Assembly (NCBI RefSeq): GCF_014897815.1
Contig: NZ_JABUZG010000058.1
Coordinates: 62,001-126,000, forward strand
Length of the DNA: 64,000 bases
From: Psychrobacter sp. PG1
Lineage (GTDB): Bacteria > Pseudomonadota > Gammaproteobacteria > Pseudomonadales > Moraxellaceae
Reading direction: 5' to 3'
This document shows, in pieces, positions 39,144-51,553 of this stretch. The notes under the pieces were generated by a model. That model did no database searches. It saw nothing but the letters and a program-made list of their open reading frames with translations, and was not told where the DNA came from. A program made the position numbers and the translations under genes. How positions within the stretch are numbered: position 1 is the first letter of the stretch; the number at the start of each line of letters is the position of its first letter.

Positions 39144-39419
39144 TGCCTGTTTTTTATATCATGAGGCTCTTGATACCTTAGCACTCAGTTCGTCATCGCC
39201 GATTTACTTGATAAATGAAGCATAATTAATTTTATAGATAAGATTCGGTATTGAGTTCGCTCAAGATATTAACGTATATTTACTAAGCGTCGCTATCCAT
39301 GGTTTTTATACTTAGCTTGATATTTTGTTTATTTATTGAATTTTTTATCAAAAATTTAAGCAAAAAAATCCAGCATTGAATACTGGATTTTTAAATCAAA
39401 CATTCTGTTTTTACAAAAA

Positions 39420-40043
39420 CTACCAAATCTTATCTGATAGCATTAGCCACAACAATGTCATCACAATCATGATACCGAGTACCGTTTGAATCAAGAAGAA
39501 TGCTTGATGCTGACCAACAACCTTACTTAACGTCACCCCTAACGTGCTGTACTTGATAGGTGGCGTGTCAATATTGCCAGTTCTTGCTTGTTCCTCATAA
39601 TACCCTTGTAAGATATCTAAAAATTCGCGCCATGCGTTAGAGCCCCAATCATAGGGTTTAAATGGCATGAGTTTTTTCAGCTCAGGCTCTTTGGTCATCC
39701 AACGTTCAAGTGTAATGGAGCGTAGAGACCAGTTCGAAAAACGGCGTTCGGTAATTTCTGAAAAATCTAAGATTTTTAATTCTTTATGTCGATCGTCTAA
39801 TAATAAGCGATTCTTTAGATTGGTTAAATCTTGTTCTGACCCTTCTGCACATTGAAAAAAGTAGCCATTGCCATAGCAAAGAATACCCGTAACATTATCG
39901 GCTTGGTTACGCTCAATCGCGACCTCTGAGATGTCGTTAAGCGTGCTGGGGCTTGAAAGACCAGTCGAAGTAATTTGGCTTATATATATAAGCTGGCAGA
40001 GATCTGTCGTCACTGGATTTGTCGAATCGTTGATTGTTGACAA
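39420..40043 (-). CDS. BLUF-domain blue-light sensor with C-terminal membrane helix
   Basis: A 207-residue protein from a TTG start behind GGGAGAAG; no in-frame ATG precedes the domain. The BLUF domain (about 15-110) binds FAD and senses blue light: Tyr20 (LIYIS), Asn46, Gln64 (FFQCAEG) and Trp105 (FSNWSL) align with Tyr21, Asn45, Gln63 and Trp104 of AppA, but the position of AppA Met106 is Leu107. A linker leads to one hydrophobic helix at about 184-203, so the sensor is probably membrane-tethered. No EAL or other output domain is present; the partner is unknown. Confidence 0.85.
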   Translation of the reverse strand: MSTINDSTNPVTTDLCQLIYISQITSTGLSSPSTLNDISEVAIERNQADNVTGILCYGNGYFFQCAEGSEQDLTNLKNRLLLDDRHKELKILDFSEITERRFSNWSLRSITLERWMTKEPELKKLMPFKPYDWGSNAWREFLDILQGYYEEQARTGNIDTPPIKYSTLGVTLSKVVGQHQAFFLIQTVLGIMIVMTLLWLMLSDKIW

Positions 40044-40450
40044 TCAGCTTCTCCCTATTTTTAGGTAAATGTAGCTAAGACAACCATACTAAATTTAGAA
40101 AAAACATAGAAACAAGATCTTTGAAAATATCAAATAGGCTTGGTATATTATTGATTTTATAAATGTTTATATTAATTGTATTAAGTTGGTTACATCATAG
40201 GCTAGTTTAGTCATCAAAGCAATATATGTTTATCTTATATCATTAATTGAAAAAACCAAACAATAATTCACAATTATTTCTACTGAGAACTTGCACTGTG
40301 GTTTTTGGGAAGCAATAGGATAAATAGGTAATATGGGAGGGGAAAGTGATGATAAAAGCCGTCATCCAATGAGCGATAAGACCACCGGCTCATTAATGAG
40401 ATTGATACAGACTGATGGCTATTGCGAGTGTTTAATTATTTTTTGTCTAC
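40044..40450. other. 407-base spacer between ispD and the BLUF gene
   Basis: AT-rich; it should contain the BLUF gene promoter on the minus strand. A 44-codon plus-strand frame at 40335 overlaps the ispD end antisense and is not credible. Nothing else was seen. Confidence 0.4.
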
Positions 40451-41218
40451 TCAGAACTGAGTGGTAATAATCGCTGCGAGCAAGATAGCATCATCAGGAT
40501 AGGTAAGCTTGATATTCTGGCGACTGCCAGTCACGAGGCGAATGGGTAGGTCTAAATATTCAAATGCACTGGCTTCATCAGTAATGGTGAGCTCGTGTTC
40601 AGCGACATAAGTCAATACTTTTTGCAGCTGACCTAAGCGAAACACTTGCGGCGTTTGTGCTTGCCACATATGACGGCGATCGATAGTACGTTTAGCGTAA
40701 GAATGTGGGCTGCTACTCACTGTTAAGTTAGCTACAGACGTCTCACCTACAAGCTCAGATTGAGCGGTAGACTGCGGATAGGATTCCTTTAAAGTATCAG
40801 CCACCGGTGTCGCTAAGATAGCGCCATAGGGCTCTAGCATCGCCGCTTCGATGACCTCTTCAATATCATGACTGGGAACCGCAGGACGCGCAGCATCATG
40901 AATAACAACCAAATCTGAGTCGTCGGCTCCCGCCCCAATAATCGCCTTTACCCCTGCCTGTACGGACTGCCAACGCTCATCGCCGCCAATCACATAATTG
41001 ATGGGGAGCGCAAAATTAAGCGTCTGTGCTGTACTGTCATCTGCTGCGACGACTAATAAACATGTATCAATATAAGCACTACTAGCAAGCCGTGCCACAC
41101 TATGCTGTAGCAAGGTCTGCCCTTGCAACATCGTATATTGCTTGGCAATAGAGGCACCAAAACGACTACCGCGACCCGCAGCAACGATCATGGCATGTAC
41201 ATTAGGTGTGATATTCAT
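40451..41218 (-). CDS. ispD: 2-C-methyl-D-erythritol 4-phosphate cytidylyltransferase
   Basis: A 255-residue enzyme of the MEP isoprenoid pathway that forms CDP-methylerythritol. The nucleotide-binding loop is AAGRGSRFGASIAKQY, and VIHDAARPAVP and TPQVFRL are the other signatures. It carries a short insert at about 140-165 (ESYPQSTAQSELVGE), making it longer than the usual 230 or so residues. It follows ftsB by 150 bases, the conserved gammaproteobacterial order. Confidence 0.93.
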   Translation of the reverse strand: MNITPNVHAMIVAAGRGSRFGASIAKQYTMLQGQTLLQHSVARLASSAYIDTCLLVVAADDSTAQTLNFALPINYVIGGDERWQSVQAGVKAIIGAGADDSDLVVIHDAARPAVPSHDIEEVIEAAMLEPYGAILATPVADTLKESYPQSTAQSELVGETSVANLTVSSSPHSYAKRTIDRRHMWQAQTPQVFRLGQLQKVLTYVAEHELTITDEASAFEYLDLPIRLVTGSRQNIKLTYPDDAILLAAIITTQF

Positions 41219-41368
41219 AAGGCAATATTCATAAAGTAGTATTCATGGTTAGAGCCCATGATAGTATTGCTAGGGATAGACGAGGAATAAGAGAAGTAAC
41301 GAATTTCAGGTGAATAAGATTTCTATTATAGACAATAGAAGATCATAATTTTAGACAGTTAAGAGCAA

Positions 41369-41677
41369 TTAATAACGGCTATGCGTCGTGGGCGCCGTAG
41401 ATACTTGTACAAAGGTCTCGTTCGGCTTAATCAAACCCAAGTCTAAACGAGCGTGCTCTTCCACTGCCTCAAGACCAGTTTTTAAGTCATGCACATCAGT
41501 ACGCAATAAGTTATTTGCTGCCACTTGGTTTTCGTTTAAGCGTTGTTGTTCTTCGATTTGAGTCAGCAATTTATTATGCTCAAAGCGACCATTTTCGCCC
41601 AGCCAATACTGATATTGCAATCCCAAAAGGACGGCAACGGCTAGAGCAAGTAGCATAAATTGGCTAAAGTATTTCAT
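41369..41677 (-). CDS. ftsB: Cell division protein FtsB (septum formation initiator)
   Basis: A 102-residue bitopic protein. A membrane helix (about 4-22, FSQFMLLALAVAVLLGLQY) is followed by a periplasmic coiled coil (about 30-72) and the conserved end ARLDLGLIKPNETF. FtsB joins FtsL and FtsQ in the divisome. The context eno-ftsB-ispD is the standard one. Confidence 0.93.
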   Translation of the reverse strand: MKYFSQFMLLALAVAVLLGLQYQYWLGENGRFEHNKLLTQIEEQQRLNENQVAANNLLRTDVHDLKTGLEAVEEHARLDLGLIKPNETFVQVSTAPTTHSRY

Positions 41678-41712
41678 AAGATAATAACGCCGAACAACAT
41701 AGAGACAATAAT

Positions 41713-41783
41713 AAAATAAAAAACCAGCTTGCTAAGCGATATATCACCATATTAATGATGAGATATCGCCTAGCTGTAGCAAG
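41713..41783 (-). terminator. Long hairpin terminator after eno
   Basis: On the minus strand CTTGCTA ... GGCGATATCTCATCAT pairs imperfectly with ATGGTGATATATCGC ... TAGCAAG, followed by TTTTTTATTTTATT. The stem is long and bulged. It separates eno from ftsB, so ftsB probably has its own promoter or depends on read-through. Confidence 0.65.
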
Positions 41784-41795
41784 AAATCTGGCTTG

Positions 41796-43432
<1,637 letters not shown>

Positions 43433-45793
43433 TTATGCTTTTGTTAGACGTTCGGTTTTAGCGTGGGAGCCAGATACTGTGTTATCCAGCTCAACCTTTG
43501 TTTTAAATTGGGTCAAACGTAATGCATTCATTAATACAGAAATAGAGCTGAGCGCCATCGCAGCGGCGGCAATCATAGGGTTTAAAAAACCAAAAGCAGC
43601 AAGCGGAATACCCAGACAGTTATAAATAAAAGCAAAAAACAGATTTTGCTTGATGTTGCGCACTGTTGCATTAGCGATTTTTTGCGCGGCATCAATATGC
43701 ATCAGTGACTCACCCATCAAGCGGGCAGACGCACTATGCTGGGCGACGTCTGTGCCTTCAAACATGGCAAAGCTTGCATCGGCAGTTGCCATCGCTGGCG
43801 CATCGTTGACACCATCACCTGCCATTGCAACTTTATGACCAGCCGTTTGCAACAAGGCAATTTGACTGGCCTTATCGCGTGGGCTCATTTTACCATAAGC
43901 TTGCTCAATGCCCAGCTGCCCTGCCACATGATCGACCACAGACTGCTTATCACCACTCATCAAAATGACATTGATACCTGCGTCTTGCAGCGCAGTAATA
44001 GCCTTCGGAGTATCTACTTTTAAGTCGTCAGCTAATGCAAAAGCACCCAAAGCTTCATCATTAATACTAACGGCAACGGTACTGGCAATTTGCCATACCT
44101 TTGGCATCAGCTTAGGCAGTGTTAAATTAGCAAACTCTGCGGTACCGACTTTCGCTATACCCAAACCTTCAATATTAGCTTGTATACCAGCGCCTTTAAT
44201 GACACTAATATCAGTCACATTCATCAACGGCAAGTTTCGCTCAGTAGCCGCGTTAACCAATGCTGTTGCTAGCGGATGACTGGCATGCGCCTCAACGCTT
44301 GCGGCAATTTGTAACACATCATCGACTGCGATCGATTTATCAACCATCACATGGTCCACGATAGTCGGCTTACCAATGGTCAAAGTACCTGTTTTATCGA
44401 GCACTACTGTATCGATGTTGCCTGCCGCTTCAAGACTTTGTGCGTCTTTGAACCAGACACCATGACGCGCGGCAACACCCATACCAGCCATGATAGCGGC
44501 TGGCGTTGCCAAGCCAAGTGCACAAGGACAAGCAATGACCAACACCGAGACGGCATGCATCAAAGCAGTATCAATCATGCCAGTCAGCCACCACGTCACC
44601 CCAAAGGTGATAAGCGCAATGACAACGACAACTGGGACGAATACCGCCGTCACTCTATCCGCAAGACGGGCTAAATTGGCTTTTGAGCCTTGGGCATCGC
44701 TGAGCGCCTGTACCATATCACCAAGCTTTGTATCACTACCTTTAGCACTGACGCGGTATAACAAGCTGCCATTTTCAACCAACGCCCCTGCCAATAATTT
44801 ATCTCCCACTTCTTTTTTAAGCGGTACCGACTCACCCGTTAAATGACTCTCCACACACCAGCCAGCACCATCGATAACTACCCCATCGGTTGCAACTCGG
44901 CTGCCTTGCTTGGCACGCAAAATATCACCAACTTGCACGTCTTTAAGAGCAACATTATGAAAATCACCATTAGGCTGCTGCTGTTCGACTTCATCGGGCG
45001 TTAAGGACAATAATAAATCGATACTATTGAGGCTGTGTTTCTTAGTGCGCTCTTCTAGATACTTACCCGTACGTACAAAAGCAATGACCATGACGCCTGC
45101 TTCAAAATACACTGCAGGACTGCCATCCACACCGTGACCACCAGCATGACCACTTTGCAGCAAACTGTTTAAAGTGCCATCGCCATGAGTCAGCCATAGA
45201 TACGTTGAATACGCCCAAATAGTCACGGTACCGATGACGACTAGCACATCCATATTGGCAAGACCACCTTTAATCGACGCCCAAGCGCTTTTGTAAAATG
45301 GCAAGGCAAATCCAAACTGTACAATGGTCGCCAATATAAATTGAGTCCAAATCGGCGGCATCCACGCCATACCCTGACCAACGAGCATGCCTGCCATACC
45401 AACTAAAAATGGCACCAAACAAATCCATAACCCAATCAAGCGCCATGGGTAGTGAATCGCGGTATCTTCGTCTGTTTTTGCAAACAAACTATCGGCCGCC
45501 TGCAAATTGGCAACGAAGCCTGTTTTATTTACCCATTCTGTCACTTGTTCAGGCGTTGTCTGGGTCGGATCATAATCAACATTCGCAGTCTCGCCAGCGA
45601 AGTTTACACTCACCTCGTATACCGACGGCTTTTTGTTGAGCACCTTCTCAATTCGCGAGGCGCAGGCTTGACATGTCATCCCCTCAATTGCTAGCTGCAA
45701 GTGTGCACGCTGCGGCGCGAGCGGCGTATTGGATTGAATGTCAGTTTTTACATCGTAGGCGTCATGATTGTCGGTTTGGGTAATATCATTCAT
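43433..45793 (-). CDS. copA: Copper-exporting P1B-type ATPase
   Basis: A 786-residue P-type ATPase exporting Cu(I) from the cytoplasm. One N-terminal HMA domain has GMTCQAC with Cys41 and Cys44. The phosphatase motif TGES is at 319-322, the membrane CPC motif at 422-424, the phosphorylated Asp466 in DKTGT, and GDGVNDAPAM in the hinge; Asn and Tyr in later helices fit the Cu(I) group. A variable His/Gly-rich loop (GHAGGHGVDG) lies between helices. It follows copZ on the same strand, with a terminator between. Copper rather than silver is inferred. Confidence 0.93.
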   Translation of the reverse strand: MNDITQTDNHDAYDVKTDIQSNTPLAPQRAHLQLAIEGMTCQACASRIEKVLNKKPSVYEVSVNFAGETANVDYDPTQTTPEQVTEWVNKTGFVANLQAADSLFAKTDEDTAIHYPWRLIGLWICLVPFLVGMAGMLVGQGMAWMPPIWTQFILATIVQFGFALPFYKSAWASIKGGLANMDVLVVIGTVTIWAYSTYLWLTHGDGTLNSLLQSGHAGGHGVDGSPAVYFEAGVMVIAFVRTGKYLEERTKKHSLNSIDLLLSLTPDEVEQQQPNGDFHNVALKDVQVGDILRAKQGSRVATDGVVIDGAGWCVESHLTGESVPLKKEVGDKLLAGALVENGSLLYRVSAKGSDTKLGDMVQALSDAQGSKANLARLADRVTAVFVPVVVVIALITFGVTWWLTGMIDTALMHAVSVLVIACPCALGLATPAAIMAGMGVAARHGVWFKDAQSLEAAGNIDTVVLDKTGTLTIGKPTIVDHVMVDKSIAVDDVLQIAASVEAHASHPLATALVNAATERNLPLMNVTDISVIKGAGIQANIEGLGIAKVGTAEFANLTLPKLMPKVWQIASTVAVSINDEALGAFALADDLKVDTPKAITALQDAGINVILMSGDKQSVVDHVAGQLGIEQAYGKMSPRDKASQIALLQTAGHKVAMAGDGVNDAPAMATADASFAMFEGTDVAQHSASARLMGESLMHIDAAQKIANATVRNIKQNLFFAFIYNCLGIPLAAFGFLNPMIAAAAMALSSISVLMNALRLTQFKTKVELDNTVSGSHAKTERLTKA

Positions 45794-45966
45794 AAATAAA
45801 ACTCGGTATGGCGTTTATGCGTTATGGCGTTATAAAGTCGTCTGAGCTAGGACAGCAACTCAGTGGATGGAATATCTAAGTCAAACAAATAGCACACTTT
45901 TAAATTTGATATTGGTATGGTCACACTGAATAGTTAGTACGCTACTATCAATAATTTTCAACCATT

Positions 45967-45995
45967 AAAAAACCAGCCTTGATAGCCGGTTTTTT
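45967..45995 (-). terminator. Terminator after copZ
   Basis: On the minus strand AAAAAACCGGC and GCTGGTTTTTT pair around a seven-base loop (one wobble), 18 bases past the copZ stop. Confidence 0.8.
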
Positions 45996-46012
45996 AATAC
46001 AAACGGAGTAGG

Positions 46013-46237
46013 TTAAGCATTGGCAACAGTGGCATCAAAGCCTGCATCGTCGATAGCAGCAGCAATTGTCTCTACACTGGTTTTGCTATCATCAAAAGTA
46101 ACCGTCGCTTGATTATCTGCCAGCTCAATACTGATATCGTCTAAGCCATCGATATCGGCAGTGGCGTTATGCACACTGGCCACACAGCCACCGCAAGTCA
46201 TGCCATCAATTTTAATAATACGTGTTTGGTTTGCCAT
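46013..46237 (-). CDS. copZ: Copper chaperone, HMA domain
   Basis: A 74-residue single HMA-fold protein. Metal-binding Cys15 and Cys18 lie in GMTCGGC, and the rest matches the beta-alpha-beta-beta-alpha-beta pattern (VHNATADIDGL, ATVTFDDSKTSVETIAAAIDDAGFDATV). It should deliver Cu(I) to CopA. AAGGAG precedes the start. Acidic residues are enriched, typical of this chaperone type. Confidence 0.9.
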   Translation of the reverse strand: MANQTRIIKIDGMTCGGCVASVHNATADIDGLDDISIELADNQATVTFDDSKTSVETIAAAIDDAGFDATVANA

Positions 46238-46411
46238 GAGAGGCTCCTTATTTTTGTAACTGAGTTTTTATAGGTAAATACTTTTATTAAAGAATTGCTT
46301 TTATAAGCGTCTTTTTAAGACGGCTATCTTTTAAGACCTTATAAAAATAGCACTTAATCAGCTTAAGCCCTATCACGGTTAACAACAAGACTCTTTAGTT
46401 GTTACTTTATT

Positions 46412-46456
46412 AATAGAACCGTAAATAATGGAACTGTAAATAATAGAACCGTGAAT
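46412..46456. repeat. 15-base tandem repeat, three copies
   Basis: Three units resembling AATAGAACCGTAAAT (AATAGAACCGTAAAT, AATGGAACTGTAAAT, AATAGAACCGTGAAT) lie between the degenerate HMA gene and copZ. No CueR-like dyad is evident nearby. Confidence 0.8.
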
Positions 46457-46500
46457 TTATGCCTAAGTGACAGACAATAGCGCTTATTTTAGAATAACGT

Positions 46501-46755
46501 CTAATCATCATGACGTGGGTTTTGCGGTGCATCAAGAGGAAATGGCTGGGTCACATAATCGACCGTACTGATTGCCGCCGTAAACGCATGAATACTGGTG
46601 TCTGTATCTTCATAACGTATGGTGGCAACATTATTATCAGGATCAAGCTCGATTGCCGTCACCCCTGTGATATTTTTCAGCGCTGTCATCACACTCTTTA
46701 ACCCTTCATCATCATCGATATTTTCGATACTGACTGTTGCTGTTTGCATCGCCAT
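46501..46755 (-). CDS. HMA-fold protein lacking the metal-binding cysteines
   Basis: An 84-residue protein with the spacing of an HMA domain (TATVSIENI, SVMTALKNITGVTAIELDPDNNVATIRYEDT, IHAFTAAISTVDYVTQPF). Where CopZ has Cys15-x-x-Cys18 it has Asp15-Asp-Glu-Gly18, so Cu(I) thiolate binding is lost. GAGGCTGAGATT precedes the ATG. It starts 30 bases past the kdsA stop and precedes copZ, hence probably co-transcribed with kdsA. It may be a decayed duplicate or a protein-interaction domain; function unknown. Confidence 0.75.
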   Translation of the reverse strand: MAMQTATVSIENIDDDEGLKSVMTALKNITGVTAIELDPDNNVATIRYEDTDTSIHAFTAAISTVDYVTQPFPLDAPQNPRHDD

Positions 46756-46785
46756 AATCTCAGCCTCTTATTGTCTGTGAATACA

Positions 46786-47736
<951 letters not shown>

Positions 47737-47830
47737 TTAAGCGTAATTGCTGACCAACCATTAAAAAAATTGTCATTTTTATTGCTTAAAAACAATCTCA
47801 TTCATAACCACAGTCATAAAATTAAACGCA

Positions 47831-47863
47831 AAAAAAAGACCGATCCGAAGATCAGTCTTTTTT
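47831..47863 (-). terminator. Terminator after pyrG
   Basis: On the minus strand AAAAAAGACTGATC and GATCGGTCTTTTTT enclose a stable TTCG tetraloop and are followed by a T run, 29 bases past the pyrG stop. Confidence 0.9.
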
Positions 47864-47891
47864 ATACATGTAGGTTTTTATGCATTAACGA

Positions 47892-49619
<1,728 letters not shown>

Positions 49620-49701
49620 TTAACGCTTAATCATCTTAAGTGCGTAATCATCGTAAATACGTAGCTATTATAACCCACTGCAGCTTCAAAAAGGTCACAA
49701 C

Positions 49702-49733
49702 AAAAAAACTCACCCCGAAGGATGAGTTTTTTA
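49702..49733 (-). terminator. Terminator after the porin gene
   Basis: Ten-base arms AAAAAACTCA and TGAGTTTTTT with a ten-base loop, 23 bases past the porin stop, with T runs on both strands. Confidence 0.85.
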
Positions 49734-49755
49734 TAATCAGATTCTAATGTTTAGA

Positions 49756-50820
49756 TTAGAATTTGTATTCTACACCACCACCGATACCGAAGCCATCAAA
49801 CTCTGCTTTCGTTCTAGTAGTTGCAACTGTTACTTCTTCTTCTGTGCTTAAATAAGCACCATATAGGTGACCAGTCGTTGCAGCGTTAAATGCATACTTA
49901 CCACCTACAACCGCACGGAAAGCTTCAGCATCGGCAGCACCGCCAACATTGTTCACAAAGTCGCCCTGAGCGTAAGCAGTCCAAGGAGTAGCGGTTTTCA
50001 TTTCGCCACTGATAGTGAATGCATTTTCGTTGTCATCACTGTCAAAATCAGTGTTTTGATATAGAGCACCTAATGTAACCACTGGGCTGATAGCATAGTT
50101 ACCACTAACACGAGCAACTTTAAAGTCGCCAGCTTGGATATACGTAGCGCCAACATTCATTGGACCTGTTTCATATTTACCACCAAGACCAAATGCATCA
50201 CGACCTAGTGTATCAGTACCATTGTCTTCGTCCATTGCGTACATTGCCATGAACTGCATGCCGTTGATACTAGGGGTAAAGTAGTTGAAAGTATTGTTGG
50301 TACGTGGTGCATCAAAGCTAGCAAGTACGTTATCGCCACCTAGTACGCCACCTTGGGTAACGTTAGCAAAGTTTACATAGTCATCGATAGCTGATAAACG
50401 ACCAGCAAGTAATGTACCGTACTGAGCATTTTTCAAACCAAGATAAGTGTCACGAGAATAGAACTGATCCGATTTCTCCATACGTCCGCCACCGGCTGCA
50501 TCTACAAAACGATCGCCAGCATCAATATCGATACCGTATTCAAGTTGATAAAGAAGATCTGTGTTTGCAGTTAATGCTTCAGAACCTTTTAGACCAATAC
50601 GTGAAGCATTTGAGTTTAACTGGCTACGGCCATCAGCATCTTCAGAGCTCTTAACAACCTCATTAACACTTCCATCAACGTTATAAGTCGTGACTGTTGT
50701 ATCAACGTCACCAGTGTTTAAATCTAAAGTTAAAAAACCTTTACCATAGACAGTCGGTGCTGCATTGGCTGCAGATACAGATAAGGCAGCAACTGCTGTA
50801 GCTAAAAGTAGTTTTTTCAT
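49756..50820 (-). CDS. Outer-membrane porin
   Basis: A 354-residue porin. A signal peptide (MKKLLLATAVAALSVSAANA) is followed by APTVYGKGFLTLDLN, the start of a 16-stranded Gram-negative porin barrel. The chain ends in Phe (GGGVEYKF), the outer-membrane insertion signal. The body shows SRIGLKGSEAL and YLGLKNAQYGTLLAGRL, typical of general porins of Moraxellaceae and beta/gammaproteobacteria. A GTGGAGATACCCC ribosome binding site suits high expression. Diffusion specificity is unknown. Confidence 0.88.
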   Translation of the reverse strand: MKKLLLATAVAALSVSAANAAPTVYGKGFLTLDLNTGDVDTTVTTYNVDGSVNEVVKSSEDADGRSQLNSNASRIGLKGSEALTANTDLLYQLEYGIDIDAGDRFVDAAGGGRMEKSDQFYSRDTYLGLKNAQYGTLLAGRLSAIDDYVNFANVTQGGVLGGDNVLASFDAPRTNNTFNYFTPSINGMQFMAMYAMDEDNGTDTLGRDAFGLGGKYETGPMNVGATYIQAGDFKVARVSGNYAISPVVTLGALYQNTDFDSDDNENAFTISGEMKTATPWTAYAQGDFVNNVGGAADAEAFRAVVGGKYAFNAATTGHLYGAYLSTEEEVTVATTRTKAEFDGFGIGGGVEYKF

Positions 50821-51553
50821 GGGGTATCTCCACTTTACAATTTTAGTAATAAGCTAGCTATGATTAGCTGGTGCTCATAATGGTATCGTCACAAATCCTC
50901 AAAGATATAATGTGTAACTGGCTACCGAGATTAGTCAGAAACAAGTGTGGCGAAGTTCTATTACAGTAAGATGAAAAAAACAATGACTTACATAACTGGG
51001 ATTAAAAAGTAACTGCCATGTAATCTTAGGTCTTTATCGCTCCGTTGCGTAACATCCGTTACCAAACTCATACTTCGAATACAAGCATAACAACTTTGAC
51101 ATAATTTGCAACATTTTTTTTCGCTTTTTAAACCCAGTATTTGTTGAATGCTATATCCACTATAGAATATAGGTCATTGTAAAAAAAATCCCTATCTGCT
51201 CAAATAGATAAAGATACTATTGATTAATATAATTACCAAGAACTTGAAACTAGCGTAATGAATACCATTTGATTAACAAAAATAAAGCCCTACTTGTTCA
51301 TTAACAAATAGGGCTAATAAAAAATAATAAATGTGATTTATGACATATTGATAGTCACAATTGAGATCGGAAAATTGCTACAAGAACAGTAAAAAAGGTG
51401 TTTTCACTGCTCTTGTTTCCAGACTATAACCTTAGTCAATGGCTATTACAGACTCCTTATTAAATATAGAAACCAAGAAGAAGCTTAGTCAATCATATAA
51501 GTCTCATAATGTAATATCAAGCATGCCATATTTTAATGTTAACCTACGCAATA
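50821..51553. other. 733-base spacer between the porin and glcB
   Basis: It contains the long porin leader (minus strand) and the putative glcB terminator at 51286-51315. A 64-codon frame at 51439 (plus) overlaps the glcB 3' end antisense and lacks a ribosome binding site. No other feature was supported. Confidence 0.45.
51286..51315 (-). terminator. Candidate terminator of glcB
   Basis: AGCCCTA and TAGGGCT arms, with inner TTGTT/AACAA pairing and flanked by T-rich sequence on the minus strand, lie about 240 bases past the glcB stop. The distance is large, so assignment to glcB is tentative. Confidence 0.6.

Noticed and set aside
40335..40469. 44-codon plus-strand frame between the BLUF gene and ispD
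   Set aside because: Its 3' part is antisense to ispD and there is no ribosome binding site before the ATG.
43433..45793. Possible second HMA domain or frameshift in copA
   Set aside because: Only one CxxC is present, but single-HMA CopA proteins are normal and the frame is intact.
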